DNA from: Fulvitalea axinellae
GTDB lineage: Bacteria > Bacteroidota > Bacteroidia > Cytophagales > Cyclobacteriaceae
Assembly (NCBI RefSeq): GCF_036492835.1
Contig: NZ_AP025314.1
Span: 248,001 to 312,000 of the forward strand
Direction: 5' to 3'
Length of the DNA: 64,000 nucleotides
Below the pieces are notes generated by a model that saw only the letters and a program-made list of their open reading frames with translations, was not told the DNA's origin and did not search any database. This document shows, in pieces, positions 6,316 through 15,603 of the stretch. Each line of letters begins with the position of its first letter. The first letter of the stretch is position 1. The position numbers and the translations under genes were made by a program.

Positions 6316-8835
6316 ATGAAACCCCAAGCCTTCTGCACCTTCCTACTGTATGTCTTCTATGCCTTGGCCAGCTCATTGGCCTTTGCGCAAGAAGATAATA
6401 AAGCCTACAACAATTGGACTGACAATTATTCCATCGCTTCCACTGACGCCAATGCGGAGGGAACCGTTTTGAAGAACATAAAATTCTCCGCCAAATACAC
6501 GCAAACCCGGCGGACCCCCACAACTTTCCGGGCCGAGGTGACTTTCTCGGTACGATACGACATTAATGGCTATCGTTACCAAGGCCAGGTATACCCCATT
6601 TCTTATCCGGCGTTCAAATACCTCGGCGGTTCCTCCGGATTCCTTCCTTTCGGCTTAAAAGCCAAGGCAACGCTGGCCAATGGAAAAACGGAAGTCTTCC
6701 AATTAGCCAAAGGGCTCACTAAGTATTTCGATATCGCTTCAGGCCACGAGAAACCAAAATTACTCAGCGATTTCGCTATCCGAAAAATTGTCATACTGAA
6801 CGAAAGCCTGAAACAGCCAGCGGTGGAAGAGAAAATAACTCAATACCAAAAAGAGCAGAAGCAAAAGGAAGAGAAAAAAGCCAAGATCCTTGTGGCAAAG
6901 AAAGGCGATAACAAAGAAACGGATGACGGTCCAACACCGAAAAAGGTTATTACGTTAAATCCCGTCGCAAAAAAATCCGGTTCGAGCTCGAGAGGCAAAA
7001 CGGACAATGGAGGCAGGGTAGGGAACGGACGTAAAACCGATTCACGGGAAACGTTTCAGGACAAAGCCGAATTGGCAAACAGGGAAGCCCATATCAAAGC
7101 GCGAAACGCCATGGTGGCAAACCGAAACAAAGCTTACGCTATAGAAAACGCTTCGGCCAGATTCAGCTCCATTATGAACACTTGGGCTAAGGAACGCGAT
7201 TTCTACGGGGCCGTTCGTTCGTTATCCCGTATCGAGAGCCGTTCCATACAGGGCATAATAGCTGAGGTGCGCCAGAAAAGCCAAGCGCTGGACCAAACTT
7301 ACGCCCAGCGAGCCGCGGACCAGCACAACCGCATCAATCAGATGAGTGCCCAAAACGCTAGCCAAGCCAAAAACGCAACCGAGGCGCAATTCAACTCGAC
7401 CATAACCAATCTTTCGCATATGATCGCGAAAAGCAATTTGGAAAAAGACCGTCGTGAAGCGCAACGCACGCTTTTGGCGCAACAAAACTCGGCTATCAAG
7501 GAATTGGTCAAAGATTTCGAAGACAGAATACGCCCCCAACGTGAAAAATACCTGCAATTGGCCGCGCTCAGCGTCACCCAAGCCGAGGAGGATTATTACC
7601 TTACTTACTATAATTACAACACCTGTCTGGAAAACAACGCATACCAAATACTGCAAGGTCAAGCGCCCTGCCATGAGCCGAAACTGGAAGCTCCGAACCC
7701 GGATGCGAAGTACGACGCCCAGACTTATTACGAGGCTTACCGAAGAAAGAAAAAGAGTCCTTTGCAAGGCATGGACCCCGCGGCTTTCACGATGTTGGAA
7801 TTAGCCATAGAAGCCGATCCGAACCAACCTGTATGGCTTCGGGAAAGAGCTACGGATGAACAACTGGACTACCATGATCAGCTCAGTATCCTGAGTCGTT
7901 CTTTGGACCTGGCCCCGGATGACGCCGAAACGAAAAAAGCTTACGAAAAGGTTTTGGGCGACATCAGAACGGAAGAAAACAAGACTAAACAATTCCTGAC
8001 AAGAAAGCCCGACTATGATTGGGACGCTCATTCGGGACTGATGCAAGTCATTTGCGAACGAAAGGTCGTTTACGTAAACCCTCAGGGGGAAATAATGCTC
8101 AATCTCAATGACAAAAGCACCTTCCCGAAAGGCATAGTGTTGGCGCGAACAGGGGAACAATTCAATCAAGGCCTTCTGGCCGTACAAGACAAGAAAACCG
8201 GAAATTGGGGCTACATCAAACCTTCGGGAGAGATCGTAATCCCTCTGAAACTTCCGGTTGTCGATGCCTTCCACGACGGATTGGCGGCAATCCGCGACCC
8301 AAAATCAAATCTCGTCGGATTCATCAATCTAAAAGGGCAACTGGCTGTTCCCTGTCGTTTCGAAAGAGCCGAACACTTTTCCGAAGGCCTGTGTTTTGTT
8401 CGGGCCCCATATGAAAACAAAGGCTATTTCATCAATAAAAGGGGGGCTCGCGCTTTCAAGAAAGGGTATCATCTGGCCGGTCCATTCAAAAACGGGACTT
8501 CGGTTGTTACGCAAATCGGAAGCGGGCTTATGGGAGCCGGCGACAAGGAATGGCATATCGACACTTCGGGCAACAAACTAAACGGAAAGAAGTACTCTAC
8601 GGCCTACCCTTACAACAAAGAAGGATACGCCGTGGTGGGCAATGAGCAATTCGCACGCGGTATCCGATGGTTTATGGTGGACAGGGCAGGCAAAAAAACA
8701 CACGAAGGCACTTTCGAAAACCGTCCGAAATTCATTGCCGGACAAGCCGAAGTCAACTTAGGCGGTACATTCAAGAAAAAAATGGCGATCATAGACATGA
8801 GAGGGAAGATCATCAAAAAGATGTTTGAAGAGTAG
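6316..8835 (+). CDS. Secreted WG-repeat protein
   Basis: 839 residues from ATG 6316, chosen over ATG 6280 because the product then starts with a clean signal peptide (MKPQAFCTFLLYVFYALASS, cleavage near AFA-QE). The order is: a beta-rich N-terminal region to about residue 165, a Lys/Glu-rich linker with RGKTDNGGRVGNG, a long Ala/Gln/Asn-rich helical region around 250-420, a TPR-like stretch near 545-580, and WG beta repeats from about 590 to 820 (NWGYIKPSGEIVIP, VGFINLKGQLAVP). WG repeats are common in Bacteroidota secreted proteins and are thought to bind ligands or partners; the precise role is unknown. It is an exported periplasmic or surface protein. Palindrome R5 begins 51 bp after the stop. 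Confidence 0.75.
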   Translation: MKPQAFCTFLLYVFYALASSLAFAQEDNKAYNNWTDNYSIASTDANAEGTVLKNIKFSAKYTQTRRTPTTFRAEVTFSVRYDINGYRYQGQVYPISYPAFKYLGGSSGFLPFGLKAKATLANGKTEVFQLAKGLTKYFDIASGHEKPKLLSDFAIRKIVILNESLKQPAVEEKITQYQKEQKQKEEKKAKILVAKKGDNKETDDGPTPKKVITLNPVAKKSGSSSRGKTDNGGRVGNGRKTDSRETFQDKAELANREAHIKARNAMVANRNKAYAIENASARFSSIMNTWAKERDFYGAVRSLSRIESRSIQGIIAEVRQKSQALDQTYAQRAADQHNRINQMSAQNASQAKNATEAQFNSTITNLSHMIAKSNLEKDRREAQRTLLAQQNSAIKELVKDFEDRIRPQREKYLQLAALSVTQAEEDYYLTYYNYNTCLENNAYQILQGQAPCHEPKLEAPNPDAKYDAQTYYEAYRRKKKSPLQGMDPAAFTMLELAIEADPNQPVWLRERATDEQLDYHDQLSILSRSLDLAPDDAETKKAYEKVLGDIRTEENKTKQFLTRKPDYDWDAHSGLMQVICERKVVYVNPQGEIMLNLNDKSTFPKGIVLARTGEQFNQGLLAVQDKKTGNWGYIKPSGEIVIPLKLPVVDAFHDGLAAIRDPKSNLVGFINLKGQLAVPCRFERAEHFSEGLCFVRAPYENKGYFINKRGARAFKKGYHLAGPFKNGTSVVTQIGSGLMGAGDKEWHIDTSGNKLNGKKYSTAYPYNKEGYAVVGNEQFARGIRWFMVDRAGKKTHEGTFENRPKFIAGQAEVNLGGTFKKKMAIIDMRGKIIKKMFEE

Positions 8836-8885
8836 AAAGAGGGGGAAACAACCAACTCCTGACATATCATTGATACTACCCCGGA

Positions 8886-9003
8886 TTCCGTCAATGTATT
8901 TAACGGCCAACGCAAGTGTCCGTACTTGTGACCTTTACATTTGCAAGCGAGGACGCTTGCGGTATGTTTAGTCACAAGCGAATACGCTTGCGATGGCTGG
9001 GGC
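8886..9003 (+). repeat. Palindromic element R5, three-hairpin form
   Basis: Left arm TCAATGTATTTAACGGCCAACGC with hairpin CAAGTGTCCGTACTTG, then a single central hairpin GCAAGCG-AGGA-CGCTTGC, then CAAGCG-AATA-CGCTTG and GATGGCTGGGG. Compared with the full copies, the two central hairpins have collapsed into one, with loss of the spacer. This fits recombination between the two GCAAGCG repeats. Confidence 0.85.
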
Positions 9004-9061
9004 TAATACCTTGCGAATACCCGTCCCAAACTGTATCTTTATCTTGTTCAAAGCCAGTCCT

Positions 9062-9919
9062 ATGATCGAGAAATTCATCAACCCCTTTACAGATTTCGGC
9101 TTCAAGAAACTTTTCGGCGAAGACCAAAACAAGGACATCCTTATCGATTTCCTTAATCAGTTATTACCCGAAGAGGATCGGATAAAGGATTTGACCTTCC
9201 ATAAAAACGAGCACTACGCTAGGGCGATTGATGACCGCAGGGCTATTTTTGATCTGTATTGCGAAAATCAGGACGGCGAGAAATTCATAATAGAATTACA
9301 ACGCGCCAAGCAAGCCAACTTTAAGGACAGGAGCCTCTATTACGCTTCGTTTCCGATTCAGGAACAGGCCGAACCGGGTACGGAGTGGAAATTCAAGCTC
9401 AAGGCCGTTTATACTGTTTGTATCATGGATTTTATTTTTGATGAGCACCAACAGGACGAACTGCTCCATCAGGTTAAGTTGATGAATATCAAGACAAACA
9501 AGGTCTTTTACGATAAGCTGACATTCATTTACTTAGAGACTCCCAAGTTCAAAAAACAATTGCACGAGCTCGAAAGCCAATTCGATAAATGGCTTTATTT
9601 ACTGCGCAATCTTAACCGGCTTACCGACCGTCCGCTACAGTTGCAAGAGCGTGTATTCCAAAAGTTTTTCGATGCCGCCGAGATAGCCAAATACACGCCT
9701 GTTCAATTGGAAGATTACCGAGAATCGTTAAAAACACTCCGCGACTATTACGGGACTTTGGATAACAAACTACAGGAAGGTATCGAGATAGGTATTGAGC
9801 AAGGAGAAAAAAGAAAAGCAATAGAAATAGCCAAGAGTTTATTGGCTGTTGGGTTGTCAGTTGAGCAAATAGCCAAAAGCACGGGTTTGGGTATAGATGA
9901 GATTGAATTGTTGAGATAA
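9062..9919 (+). CDS. Rpn family PD-(D/E)XK nuclease / transposase-like protein
   Basis: 285 residues. The N-terminus INPFTDFGFKKLFGEDQNK and the catalytic pattern AIFDLYCENQDGEKFIIELQRA (D...E-x-Q) are those of the Rpn/PDDEXK_2 family, DNA endonucleases linked to RecA-independent horizontal transfer; annotation pipelines call them PD-(D/E)XK nuclease family transposases. The C-terminus is a short helical tail (LLAVGLSVEQIAKSTGLGIDEIELL) that resembles the tail often seen in this family. ATG 9062 is preferred over the GTG-like frame start inside R5. Palindrome R5 ends 58 bp upstream. These nucleases spread as dispersed families, and their presence beside the repeat is consistent with a mobile region. 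Confidence 0.85.
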   Translation: MIEKFINPFTDFGFKKLFGEDQNKDILIDFLNQLLPEEDRIKDLTFHKNEHYARAIDDRRAIFDLYCENQDGEKFIIELQRAKQANFKDRSLYYASFPIQEQAEPGTEWKFKLKAVYTVCIMDFIFDEHQQDELLHQVKLMNIKTNKVFYDKLTFIYLETPKFKKQLHELESQFDKWLYLLRNLNRLTDRPLQLQERVFQKFFDAAEIAKYTPVQLEDYRESLKTLRDYYGTLDNKLQEGIEIGIEQGEKRKAIEIAKSLLAVGLSVEQIAKSTGLGIDEIELLR

Positions 9920-10167
9920 GATTTTCTCGGTGATTAGGCCAGTAAACATATTGTTTGCCCCCTAAGTCAAAGGCTCTCTGCATTCGAAAAGTACTCACTA
10001 AGGTGATTTTTGTGTTTATTTTATTTTTCTTTATATTTAAGAGGTGTTTGTTTTTTTGTCTGTTATTCAGAACTGTCTGTTTTTAGTTGTTTAATTGGTC
10101 CTCGCTTTGCCGATATGGCAATAGCGATAAGACCGCCTGTACCTCAAACTACCTAACTTTTATTGTT

Positions 10168-10617
10168 ATGAAAAACATCAAATTCTATTTGTTGCCCCTT
10201 TTATGCGTTATGGTGTTGACCTCTTGTTCTGAAAATGAAAAGGATAAGGACCCCGAAGAAAACACCTCGATAAACGGGTCTTGGCGACTTACAAGCAACA
10301 GTTTTGGCTCCTTTGACACTGATGGAAGTCGTGTGTGGACGGATGTCAAGGATGGCCATAAATTGGAACTTAAGTCGGGAGGTAATTTCATGTCAGGAGA
10401 GTTTGATTGTAAGGAAGGGACTTACAAGCTTTCGGATAAGGAAATTACTTTTACTTTCGGTTGCGAGACTTTTGACGCATGGCTCCTAAAGTATACTAAT
10501 GGTGAGATCTTGTATAGCTACGAGATAAAAGGGAAGTATATGATACTTAGTGAAATTGGGAGCAGGTGTGACGAGGGGTGTCTTTACAAATTTGTGAAAG
10601 TGGAAAGTCCTGACTAA
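10168..10617 (+). CDS. Small lipoprotein, lipocalin-like
   Basis: 149 residues from ATG 10168, which is preferred over an upstream in-frame start because it yields a signal peptide with lipobox (MKNIKFYLLPLLCVMVLTSC). The mature part starts SENEKDKDPEE, an acidic linker, then shows alternating beta strands beginning INGSWRLTSNSFGSF and including GTYKLSDKEITFTF. This is the pattern of the lipocalin-like small lipoproteins common in Bacteroidota (W near the start of the fold, GTY motif). Four cysteines in the mature domain could form disulfides. Function unknown; predicted envelope lipoprotein. Confidence 0.7.
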   Translation: MKNIKFYLLPLLCVMVLTSCSENEKDKDPEENTSINGSWRLTSNSFGSFDTDGSRVWTDVKDGHKLELKSGGNFMSGEFDCKEGTYKLSDKEITFTFGCETFDAWLLKYTNGEILYSYEIKGKYMILSEIGSRCDEGCLYKFVKVESPD

Positions 10618-10885
10618 TTCGCTGGTAAGTTAAATCCCAGAAGTCTCATTCACCCTTGCTTATCCGGTAAGAATTGTAAAACTGGCGTGTGCGAACTCAA
10701 ATGCTGGTGGTATGCGCAATAGCAAAACTGAGCGGCAGCCAGAAACAAAAATTCCTGAATATAACAGACCATCCTGATGGAGCTGGGCGGGAAACTTCCC
10801 GTCTTTGCTGTTCGTTACGCAATCGTTTGCGTTATAGGTCGTTATAAACCCGGTAAATATTTATGTATGGATAAATGTTTAGGGT

Positions 10886-12433
10886 ATGGAGAGAGGTGTA
10901 TATGGGGTCTTGGCTCCTATATTCGTGGGTTTGGCCATAATGTTGGCTTCTTGCGAGTCCAAGCTTGATGATCTGGAAGGCGAGTTTTCCGGGCAGGAAA
11001 CTGCATTGCGCAATGCTAGTCATAATAGGCCGGAAGGTATCAGCGTGTTGAGTCATAATTTGTTTCTGTTGCCTGTTGACGGTTACTGGAATAATTATGA
11101 GCGTGTGGAGCGTATGGCCGAGGCGGATTATCTGAAGGGTTATGATGTGGTTGTCTTTCAGGAAGTGATTCATAATGGTCCGGTAGACCGGTTGCTTGAG
11201 AAGTTGAAGAAAGAATATCCGTACCAGACGCCGGTGATGGGGCGTGGCAAGTCCGGCTGGGACGCTACGCTGGGGGCGTATTCGTCAGTTACTTTTGAGG
11301 ATGGCGGCGTGGTTATTCTGAGCAAATGGCCTATCGAAGTGAAAAAACAGTATGTCTACAAAGAGGCTGTCGAGTACGATTATATGGCCAACAAAGGTTT
11401 CGCTTACGCCCAGGTTAACAAAAAGGGAGAAAGATACCACATTATAGGTACGCATATGCAGGCTACGCATACCGGCGGTTGGGAAAAGTACGCCCCTGTA
11501 AGGGCCGCTCAGCTAAAGGAGATGCGATCTTTTATGGACGGACTGCCTAAGGATGAGATGGTGCTTATGGCCGGCGATTTCAACGTGATTAGGGAATCTG
11601 CCGAGTATCCGGCGATGTTGGATATCCTTGGCGCTGGCGATCCGCAATTTGTGGGCAAGGAGCATTCTTTTGACGTTATCGAAAACCAGATTATCGCCAA
11701 GCGATACGACGGTACTACGCCGGAGTATCTGGATTACGTTCTTTATTCCAAAAACCATAAGGTTCCGCCGTTTTGGCAGAATCTGTGTTTCGATCCCGTA
11801 ATGCCCAAGCAGGTACACGCTATGGGAACCTCATTTTTTGAGTATTCGGACCACTACCCCGTCGCCGGATTTATGTATGCCCCGGCTAATGCTCCAAAGG
11901 CGAGTTTGAGGTATCGGGAGTTTGACCATGTTAGCTTTGAACATTTGAAAACCGGAAAGTACGTTACGTCCAGAACCGACGGTGATTGGGATGATTATTT
12001 GAAAATCGGTCCTTCAAGTCCAGCAAAGGAGGCTTTGTACAATGTAATCGCCAAAGGCAACGGAGACTATAACGACATCGCTAATGGGACTTTGGTGACT
12101 GTAGAACCTTCGTACAAGCGTCATTTCAAGTGGAACGAATACGCGAATACGGGCATTTACCCTAAAAAAGGTTCGGCGATGATGAATTTGGCTCTGAAAG
12201 TTATCAAGTCGGATGATGGCGATATCAATAACGGTGTACAGGAAGGCGATGTAGTCGCTTTCGTCGTTGACCATGCCGTGGGACCTACGCGTTATATTTC
12301 TCCTTGGCCTGAACAAGACCGCTGGAAAGATTACATGTTTCTGTGGGACGAACGGTTGACCGATAACGCCTTTTTTGTTATCCACCTGAATCCGGATAGC
12401 AGAGAGGATTGGAGCGGAGAGTTGGTGTATTGA
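10886..12433 (+). CDS. Sphingomyelinase C-like phosphodiesterase lipoprotein
   Basis: 515 residues. The signal peptide ends in the lipobox MLASC, so the enzyme is predicted to be lipid-anchored in the envelope. The endonuclease/exonuclease/phosphatase fold shows all main motifs: SHNLFLLP near residue 56, the metal-binding Glu in VVVFQEV, His in IIGTHMQATH, AGDFNV, YLDYVLYSK and the terminal SDHYPV. The arrangement with the long GxxGWDATLG and GTHMQA segments is that of bacterial neutral sphingomyelinases, which cleave sphingomyelin to ceramide and phosphocholine. After the catalytic domain, about 170 residues form an extra beta-rich domain (SFEHLKTGKYVTS onward), possibly carbohydrate- or membrane-binding. 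Substrate is inferred; another phosphodiester is possible. Confidence 0.82.
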   Translation: MERGVYGVLAPIFVGLAIMLASCESKLDDLEGEFSGQETALRNASHNRPEGISVLSHNLFLLPVDGYWNNYERVERMAEADYLKGYDVVVFQEVIHNGPVDRLLEKLKKEYPYQTPVMGRGKSGWDATLGAYSSVTFEDGGVVILSKWPIEVKKQYVYKEAVEYDYMANKGFAYAQVNKKGERYHIIGTHMQATHTGGWEKYAPVRAAQLKEMRSFMDGLPKDEMVLMAGDFNVIRESAEYPAMLDILGAGDPQFVGKEHSFDVIENQIIAKRYDGTTPEYLDYVLYSKNHKVPPFWQNLCFDPVMPKQVHAMGTSFFEYSDHYPVAGFMYAPANAPKASLRYREFDHVSFEHLKTGKYVTSRTDGDWDDYLKIGPSSPAKEALYNVIAKGNGDYNDIANGTLVTVEPSYKRHFKWNEYANTGIYPKKGSAMMNLALKVIKSDDGDINNGVQEGDVVAFVVDHAVGPTRYISPWPEQDRWKDYMFLWDERLTDNAFFVIHLNPDSREDWSGELVY

Positions 12434-12457
12434 TCAGACATTACAATACGATACTAT

Positions 12458-12487
12458 AATCCCGTAACCTGAGTTGCGGGATTTTTT
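12458..12487 (+). terminator. Terminator after the sphingomyelinase gene
   Basis: Stem AATCCCGTAAC / GTTGCGGGATT with loop CTGA, followed by TTTTT. It lies 25 bp after the stop. Confidence 0.85.
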
Positions 12488-12524
12488 CGTTGCGTTTCTG
12501 AGAACTGTTTAGAAGAAGCCCTCT

Positions 12525-12704
12525 CTATTGAAAATACGACCGAACCAACCGGAAGAGAGTCAGGAATATAGAGAGAAATACAAGGGGGATGACTGCGTAC
12601 AGGGAAACCTTGTTGTGTAAATTGATGGCGCCGAATAACCAAAGTAAATAGGCGCCTGCGCAACAAACGATGAATTGGGAGAAAAGGGATTTTCTGTTGT
12701 TCAT
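12525..12704 (-). CDS. Small two-helix membrane protein (59 aa)
   Basis: A short complement-strand frame that reads as a coherent membrane protein: start MNNRKSLFSQFIVCCAGAYL, two hydrophobic helices (about residues 11-25 and 36-51, the second SLYAVIPLVFLSIFLTL), and a basic end RLVRSYFQ. The positive N-terminus, two helices and basic tail are typical of small Bacteroidota membrane proteins. It lies between two good terminators (12458-12487 and 12805-12852), which leaves it as an independent unit. No family recognised. Support is compositional only. Confidence 0.5.
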   Translation of the reverse strand: MNNRKSLFSQFIVCCAGAYLLWLFGAINLHNKVSLYAVIPLVFLSIFLTLFRLVRSYFQ

Positions 12705-12804
12705 GAGTGTGAGTTTTGTGTAATGTTAGGTGATAGAATTCAGATAAAAAATTGAAAAAAGGTCGATGTGTTACATGTTTGTTTTTCTCCCTGCGCAAAT
12801 AAGC

Positions 12805-12852
12805 AAAAACTACCGCCTAGCCTCCTTTGTGGCCTCTGACGGTAGTTTTTTG
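12805..12852. terminator. Bidirectional hairpin
   Basis: Perfect 11-bp stem AAAAACTACCG / CGGTAGTTTTT around a 24-base loop. There are A-runs on the left and T-runs on the right, so it could stop transcription in either direction. Confidence 0.6.
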
Positions 12853-13161
12853 TTTTGAAAAAAAAGTATCAGAGCCAGCGGGGCTATTGGCTGGCGGTAG
12901 TCTTTTGCGAGATTTTTCTGATTGTATAGTAAAGGGCATCATAAAACGGAACCTCTTCGTCGGGGATAGTGCCGTGAATGGAATCTTCATTTGCCCCAGC
13001 TTGCCAATATCTATGGCTGGATAGACTTAATAATAGGTTTGAGTTAGGGAGTCCGCTATGAGGGTACGGGAAAAATGTCTATTAAGACAGTAGCGATTTT
13101 TCATAAACGAAAGTGTGTGGATTTGAACAAGGCGTATTGGTGAATCAAATAAAGAAGTCTG
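12853..13161. other. Intergenic stretch without a convincing gene
   Basis: Short open frames exist on both strands but have no start context, composition or motif that supports coding. I see no repeat or RNA structure beyond the hairpin on its left and the promoter on its right. Confidence 0.5.
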
Positions 13162-13190
13162 TTTGCCAACAGACTGTTTGTTTACTTTTG
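13162..13190 (+). promoter_or_regulatory. Consensus Bacteroidota promoter
   Basis: TTTG at 13162-13165, a 17-bp spacer, and TACTTTTG at 13183-13190, a perfect match to TTTG-N17-19-TAnnTTTG. Transcription would start near 13197 and give a leader of about 170 nt to the lipoprotein start at 13371, long enough for post-transcriptional control. Confidence 0.8.
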
Positions 13191-13370
13191 CAACGTGCTG
13201 TTTGTTCTGCTTGCGTATTGTTCCAGATCTCAAGGGGCTGGAGAGTTTTTTAAGGAGTAGGTAAGTGCAACGGCCATAGCTGGGCGGGGTTCTGCGGAGA
13301 GGAATTTTATTAGACGTTATTTCGGGTTCTTCGTCTTGGCGTAGATTGTTTATCAAAACGTATAAGGATT

Positions 13371-14273
13371 ATGAAAAAGTATCTGTTTTTGCCGTTGCTT
13401 GTTCTCGCTTCGTGCGGAAGTGACGTAATGGAAAACGAGGAGGAAGATCAGGGCGTGAAACCGCCTGTGGAAGAAAACGTGATCAAAGGCGAGGAAGGCG
13501 CTCCGGAATTTTGGCTGTTGGAAGATTTTGAAGGAAAGGTGCTGAAGTCCGATGAGGTATTGGCGCTGACGGGAAGGATACTGGACAACGACACGGTAAA
13601 GAGTGTCGATTGGGTGGTGGAATCTCAGGACAGAACGGACGATTATTCCTATTGGTTGGGCAGTCTTAGGCCCGTAAAGGAACGCGAGAAGGAATATGTC
13701 GATGAGCCTTTGGTATTGCTGGGTGAGGAAGAGACGGGCCGGATGATGACCGGAACGTATAGCGTAAAAGTCCGGGCTTTGGACAACGAGGGTAACGGCA
13801 CTTCTTTCGGCTTTACGTTTTACCTTGACGGGGAGACTGGGGAAACGCCTGCGCAAGACGTATTCAGTTTTAGAGGAGAGGAATTCCCCGTGGCGAAATT
13901 GCAGTATTCGGTAGTGAAAGAAAATACGGCCAACGAAGCCGGGCAATTGCAGGTGTGCGCCGAAGGGACGTCGGTAAATAGGACCTACCTTTCGAAAGGC
14001 TCTGTAGTCTGGTTTACGCTTAAAGGCTCCGAGGCGGAGCAAGGGCTAAAAGAAGGCGAATACGATATTGCGGACCAAAGCGTACAAGCATTTGTATACC
14101 TCAACAAGAACGTGGAGGGAAAAGAAAGCCAGTCGATAGAGTGCGCCAAAGGAAACCTGAAGGTAAGCAAGAACGCTGACGGAACATATAAAGTTAGTTT
14201 CAATCTGTATGCGGAAGACGGCTCGGAGCCGATTTCCGGCGTAGCCTGCGGGGAGTTGGAGGTTATCCGATGA
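13371..14273 (+). CDS. Lipoprotein with Ig-like domains
   Basis: 300 residues. Signal peptide with lipobox MKKYLFLPLLVLASC, then an acidic linker (MENEEEDQGVKPP) typical of surface-exposed Bacteroidota lipoproteins. Residues about 50-165 look like an Ig-like or cadherin-type domain (DSVDWVVESQDR-type strand pattern, GTYSVKVRALDNEGN), and residues about 175-300 form a second beta-rich domain with three cysteines (QVCAEG, SIECAKG, SGVACGE). No enzyme motif. It is driven by the consensus promoter at 13162. The function is unknown; the architecture suggests adhesion or binding. Confidence 0.65.
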   Translation: MKKYLFLPLLVLASCGSDVMENEEEDQGVKPPVEENVIKGEEGAPEFWLLEDFEGKVLKSDEVLALTGRILDNDTVKSVDWVVESQDRTDDYSYWLGSLRPVKEREKEYVDEPLVLLGEEETGRMMTGTYSVKVRALDNEGNGTSFGFTFYLDGETGETPAQDVFSFRGEEFPVAKLQYSVVKENTANEAGQLQVCAEGTSVNRTYLSKGSVVWFTLKGSEAEQGLKEGEYDIADQSVQAFVYLNKNVEGKESQSIECAKGNLKVSKNADGTYKVSFNLYAEDGSEPISGVACGELEVIR

Positions 14274-14300
14274 TTTAAGATTGGATATCCCGCAAGGGTG

Positions 14301-14344
14301 GCCCGGGCTGTTGCTTTGATTGTGGCGGTCTGGGCTTTTTTGTT
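14301..14344 (+). terminator. Possible terminator
   Basis: GCCCGGGCTG and CGGTCTGGGC can pair imperfectly around a loop, followed by TTTTTTGTTTTTT. It lies 28 bp after the lipoprotein stop. Confidence 0.4.
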
Positions 14345-14427
14345 TTTTGGGGAAGAATGAATTGCTGGGTACTGCTAATCAACAGACGGTTTTTTATATT
14401 GATAACCAGTAACTTTTAACCACGGCT

Positions 14428-15312
14428 ATGGTTCGGAGATTTTTATCGATTTTGGCCATTCTATCAATAGGCTGTAAGCAGACGTCATCAACCTCAACAT
14501 CGGAAGCCTCTACGCTTGACAGGAAGAGCGGGAGACGGTTGGTTGAAATTAGGGAACTGCCATCTTCTGAGGAAGTACCTGCTGTTGCTGTTGGAAAGCG
14601 ACATCGCTATGTCAACCCATATCATTATGGGGAGTTGAGTAAATATTACGACCCAAAACAGGTTGATTTTAGCTCCGAGTATTATAAGATCCAAAATAGC
14701 CTTTTTACTGACCTTGAGACTGATGTTTTTGACAGTGTCGCATCGTATGATTTTTCGGGAATCTGGAAAAGAGGGTATTCGCAGGAGGGAGTTATCGGCG
14801 TGAATTATCGGAGGATCGAGATCAGTATATCGGATGTGGTCAAGGATAAGGCGAACCCTATGAAGTATTTTGTATATGGGGTTTCTGAGGTCGCTGATAA
14901 TAGGTGTGATTTCTCTGGAGAATTGGAGCTGTTAAACGGTTATTCTTTAAGGGAATCGGACGTGGAAAATGTCATGCAAGGAGTCGTGTTCGGAAGATAT
15001 ACGTTTCGGGAAGATTCCGCTCAAAACCATCCGGGCCTTTTTAGCGGGATTGTGGAGAGTGGCTTTTTGATAGATCACCAAGATGGAAAAGTTAAGTTAG
15101 ATACCTTGTCGATCGACGCTGACGGATATGCGAACAACAATTTTGTGGGAACTTGGACCGGTTATGATGCTGGAAAAGCCAAGAAGTGTATCTGGGGAGA
15201 GTATCGTTTACCCTTCACTTTTGATTTTGATATAGGGGACGGTGAAATGATCGTCAATAAAAAATACCGAAAGTACGGTTGGGGTTATTATGATGAGGTT
15301 TACAGTGAGTAA
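14428..15312 (+). CDS. Hypothetical lipoprotein
   Basis: 294 residues with signal peptide and lipobox MVRRFLSILAILSIGC, then a Ser/Thr-rich linker. The body has repeated strand motifs built around DFSGIW and NNFVGTWTGY, with CIWGEYRLPF near the end, so it may be two related beta domains each starting with an F-x-G-x-W motif. No family recognised and no catalytic motif. The gene is followed closely by a coding relic (15337-15556), so it may be the survivor of a decayed locus. Confidence 0.6.
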   Translation: MVRRFLSILAILSIGCKQTSSTSTSEASTLDRKSGRRLVEIRELPSSEEVPAVAVGKRHRYVNPYHYGELSKYYDPKQVDFSSEYYKIQNSLFTDLETDVFDSVASYDFSGIWKRGYSQEGVIGVNYRRIEISISDVVKDKANPMKYFVYGVSEVADNRCDFSGELELLNGYSLRESDVENVMQGVVFGRYTFREDSAQNHPGLFSGIVESGFLIDHQDGKVKLDTLSIDADGYANNNFVGTWTGYDAGKAKKCIWGEYRLPFTFDFDIGDGEMIVNKKYRKYGWGYYDEVYSE

Positions 15313-15336
15313 ATATAGAGTGGTGGAACCGAATCT

Positions 15337-15556
15337 TTATTGTCTAATCCTGACCGCCTAATGGTGGGCGCCAATATCTTGAGTGACGGGACGCTGGTGA
15401 TCAGCCTGACTTTGGATGGAACTTACGAAACGGAGGTACTACCATGAATTGACGGAATTTTTAAACTCTCCGATTGGTGTGGTGAGCTATTACATTCCTC
15501 CGGAATATGCGAATGGCCAAGATTTCGAGAAGCGGTATGGGGTATTTGGCTTATAG
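15337..15556 (+). pseudogene. Frameshifted gene relic
   Basis: Two stretches in different frames read like protein but do not form one frame. One begins MVGANILSDGTLVISLTLDG and closes at TGA after ETEVLP; a frame change near 15435 then opens YYHELTEFLNSPIGVVSYYI, continuing PPEYANGQDFEKRYGVFGL to TAG at 15556. The smooth amino-acid sequence across the shift suggests a single former gene tail broken by an indel. Family unknown. Confidence 0.45.
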
Positions 15557-15603
15557 TGTTTAGGAAGTTGTTGTTGGTATTGTTCCTCTTTAACAGGTCC
15601 TGT

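Noticed and set aside
13027..13356. 109-residue complement frame upstream of the lipoprotein gene
   Set aside because: It covers the consensus promoter and has no protein-like features.
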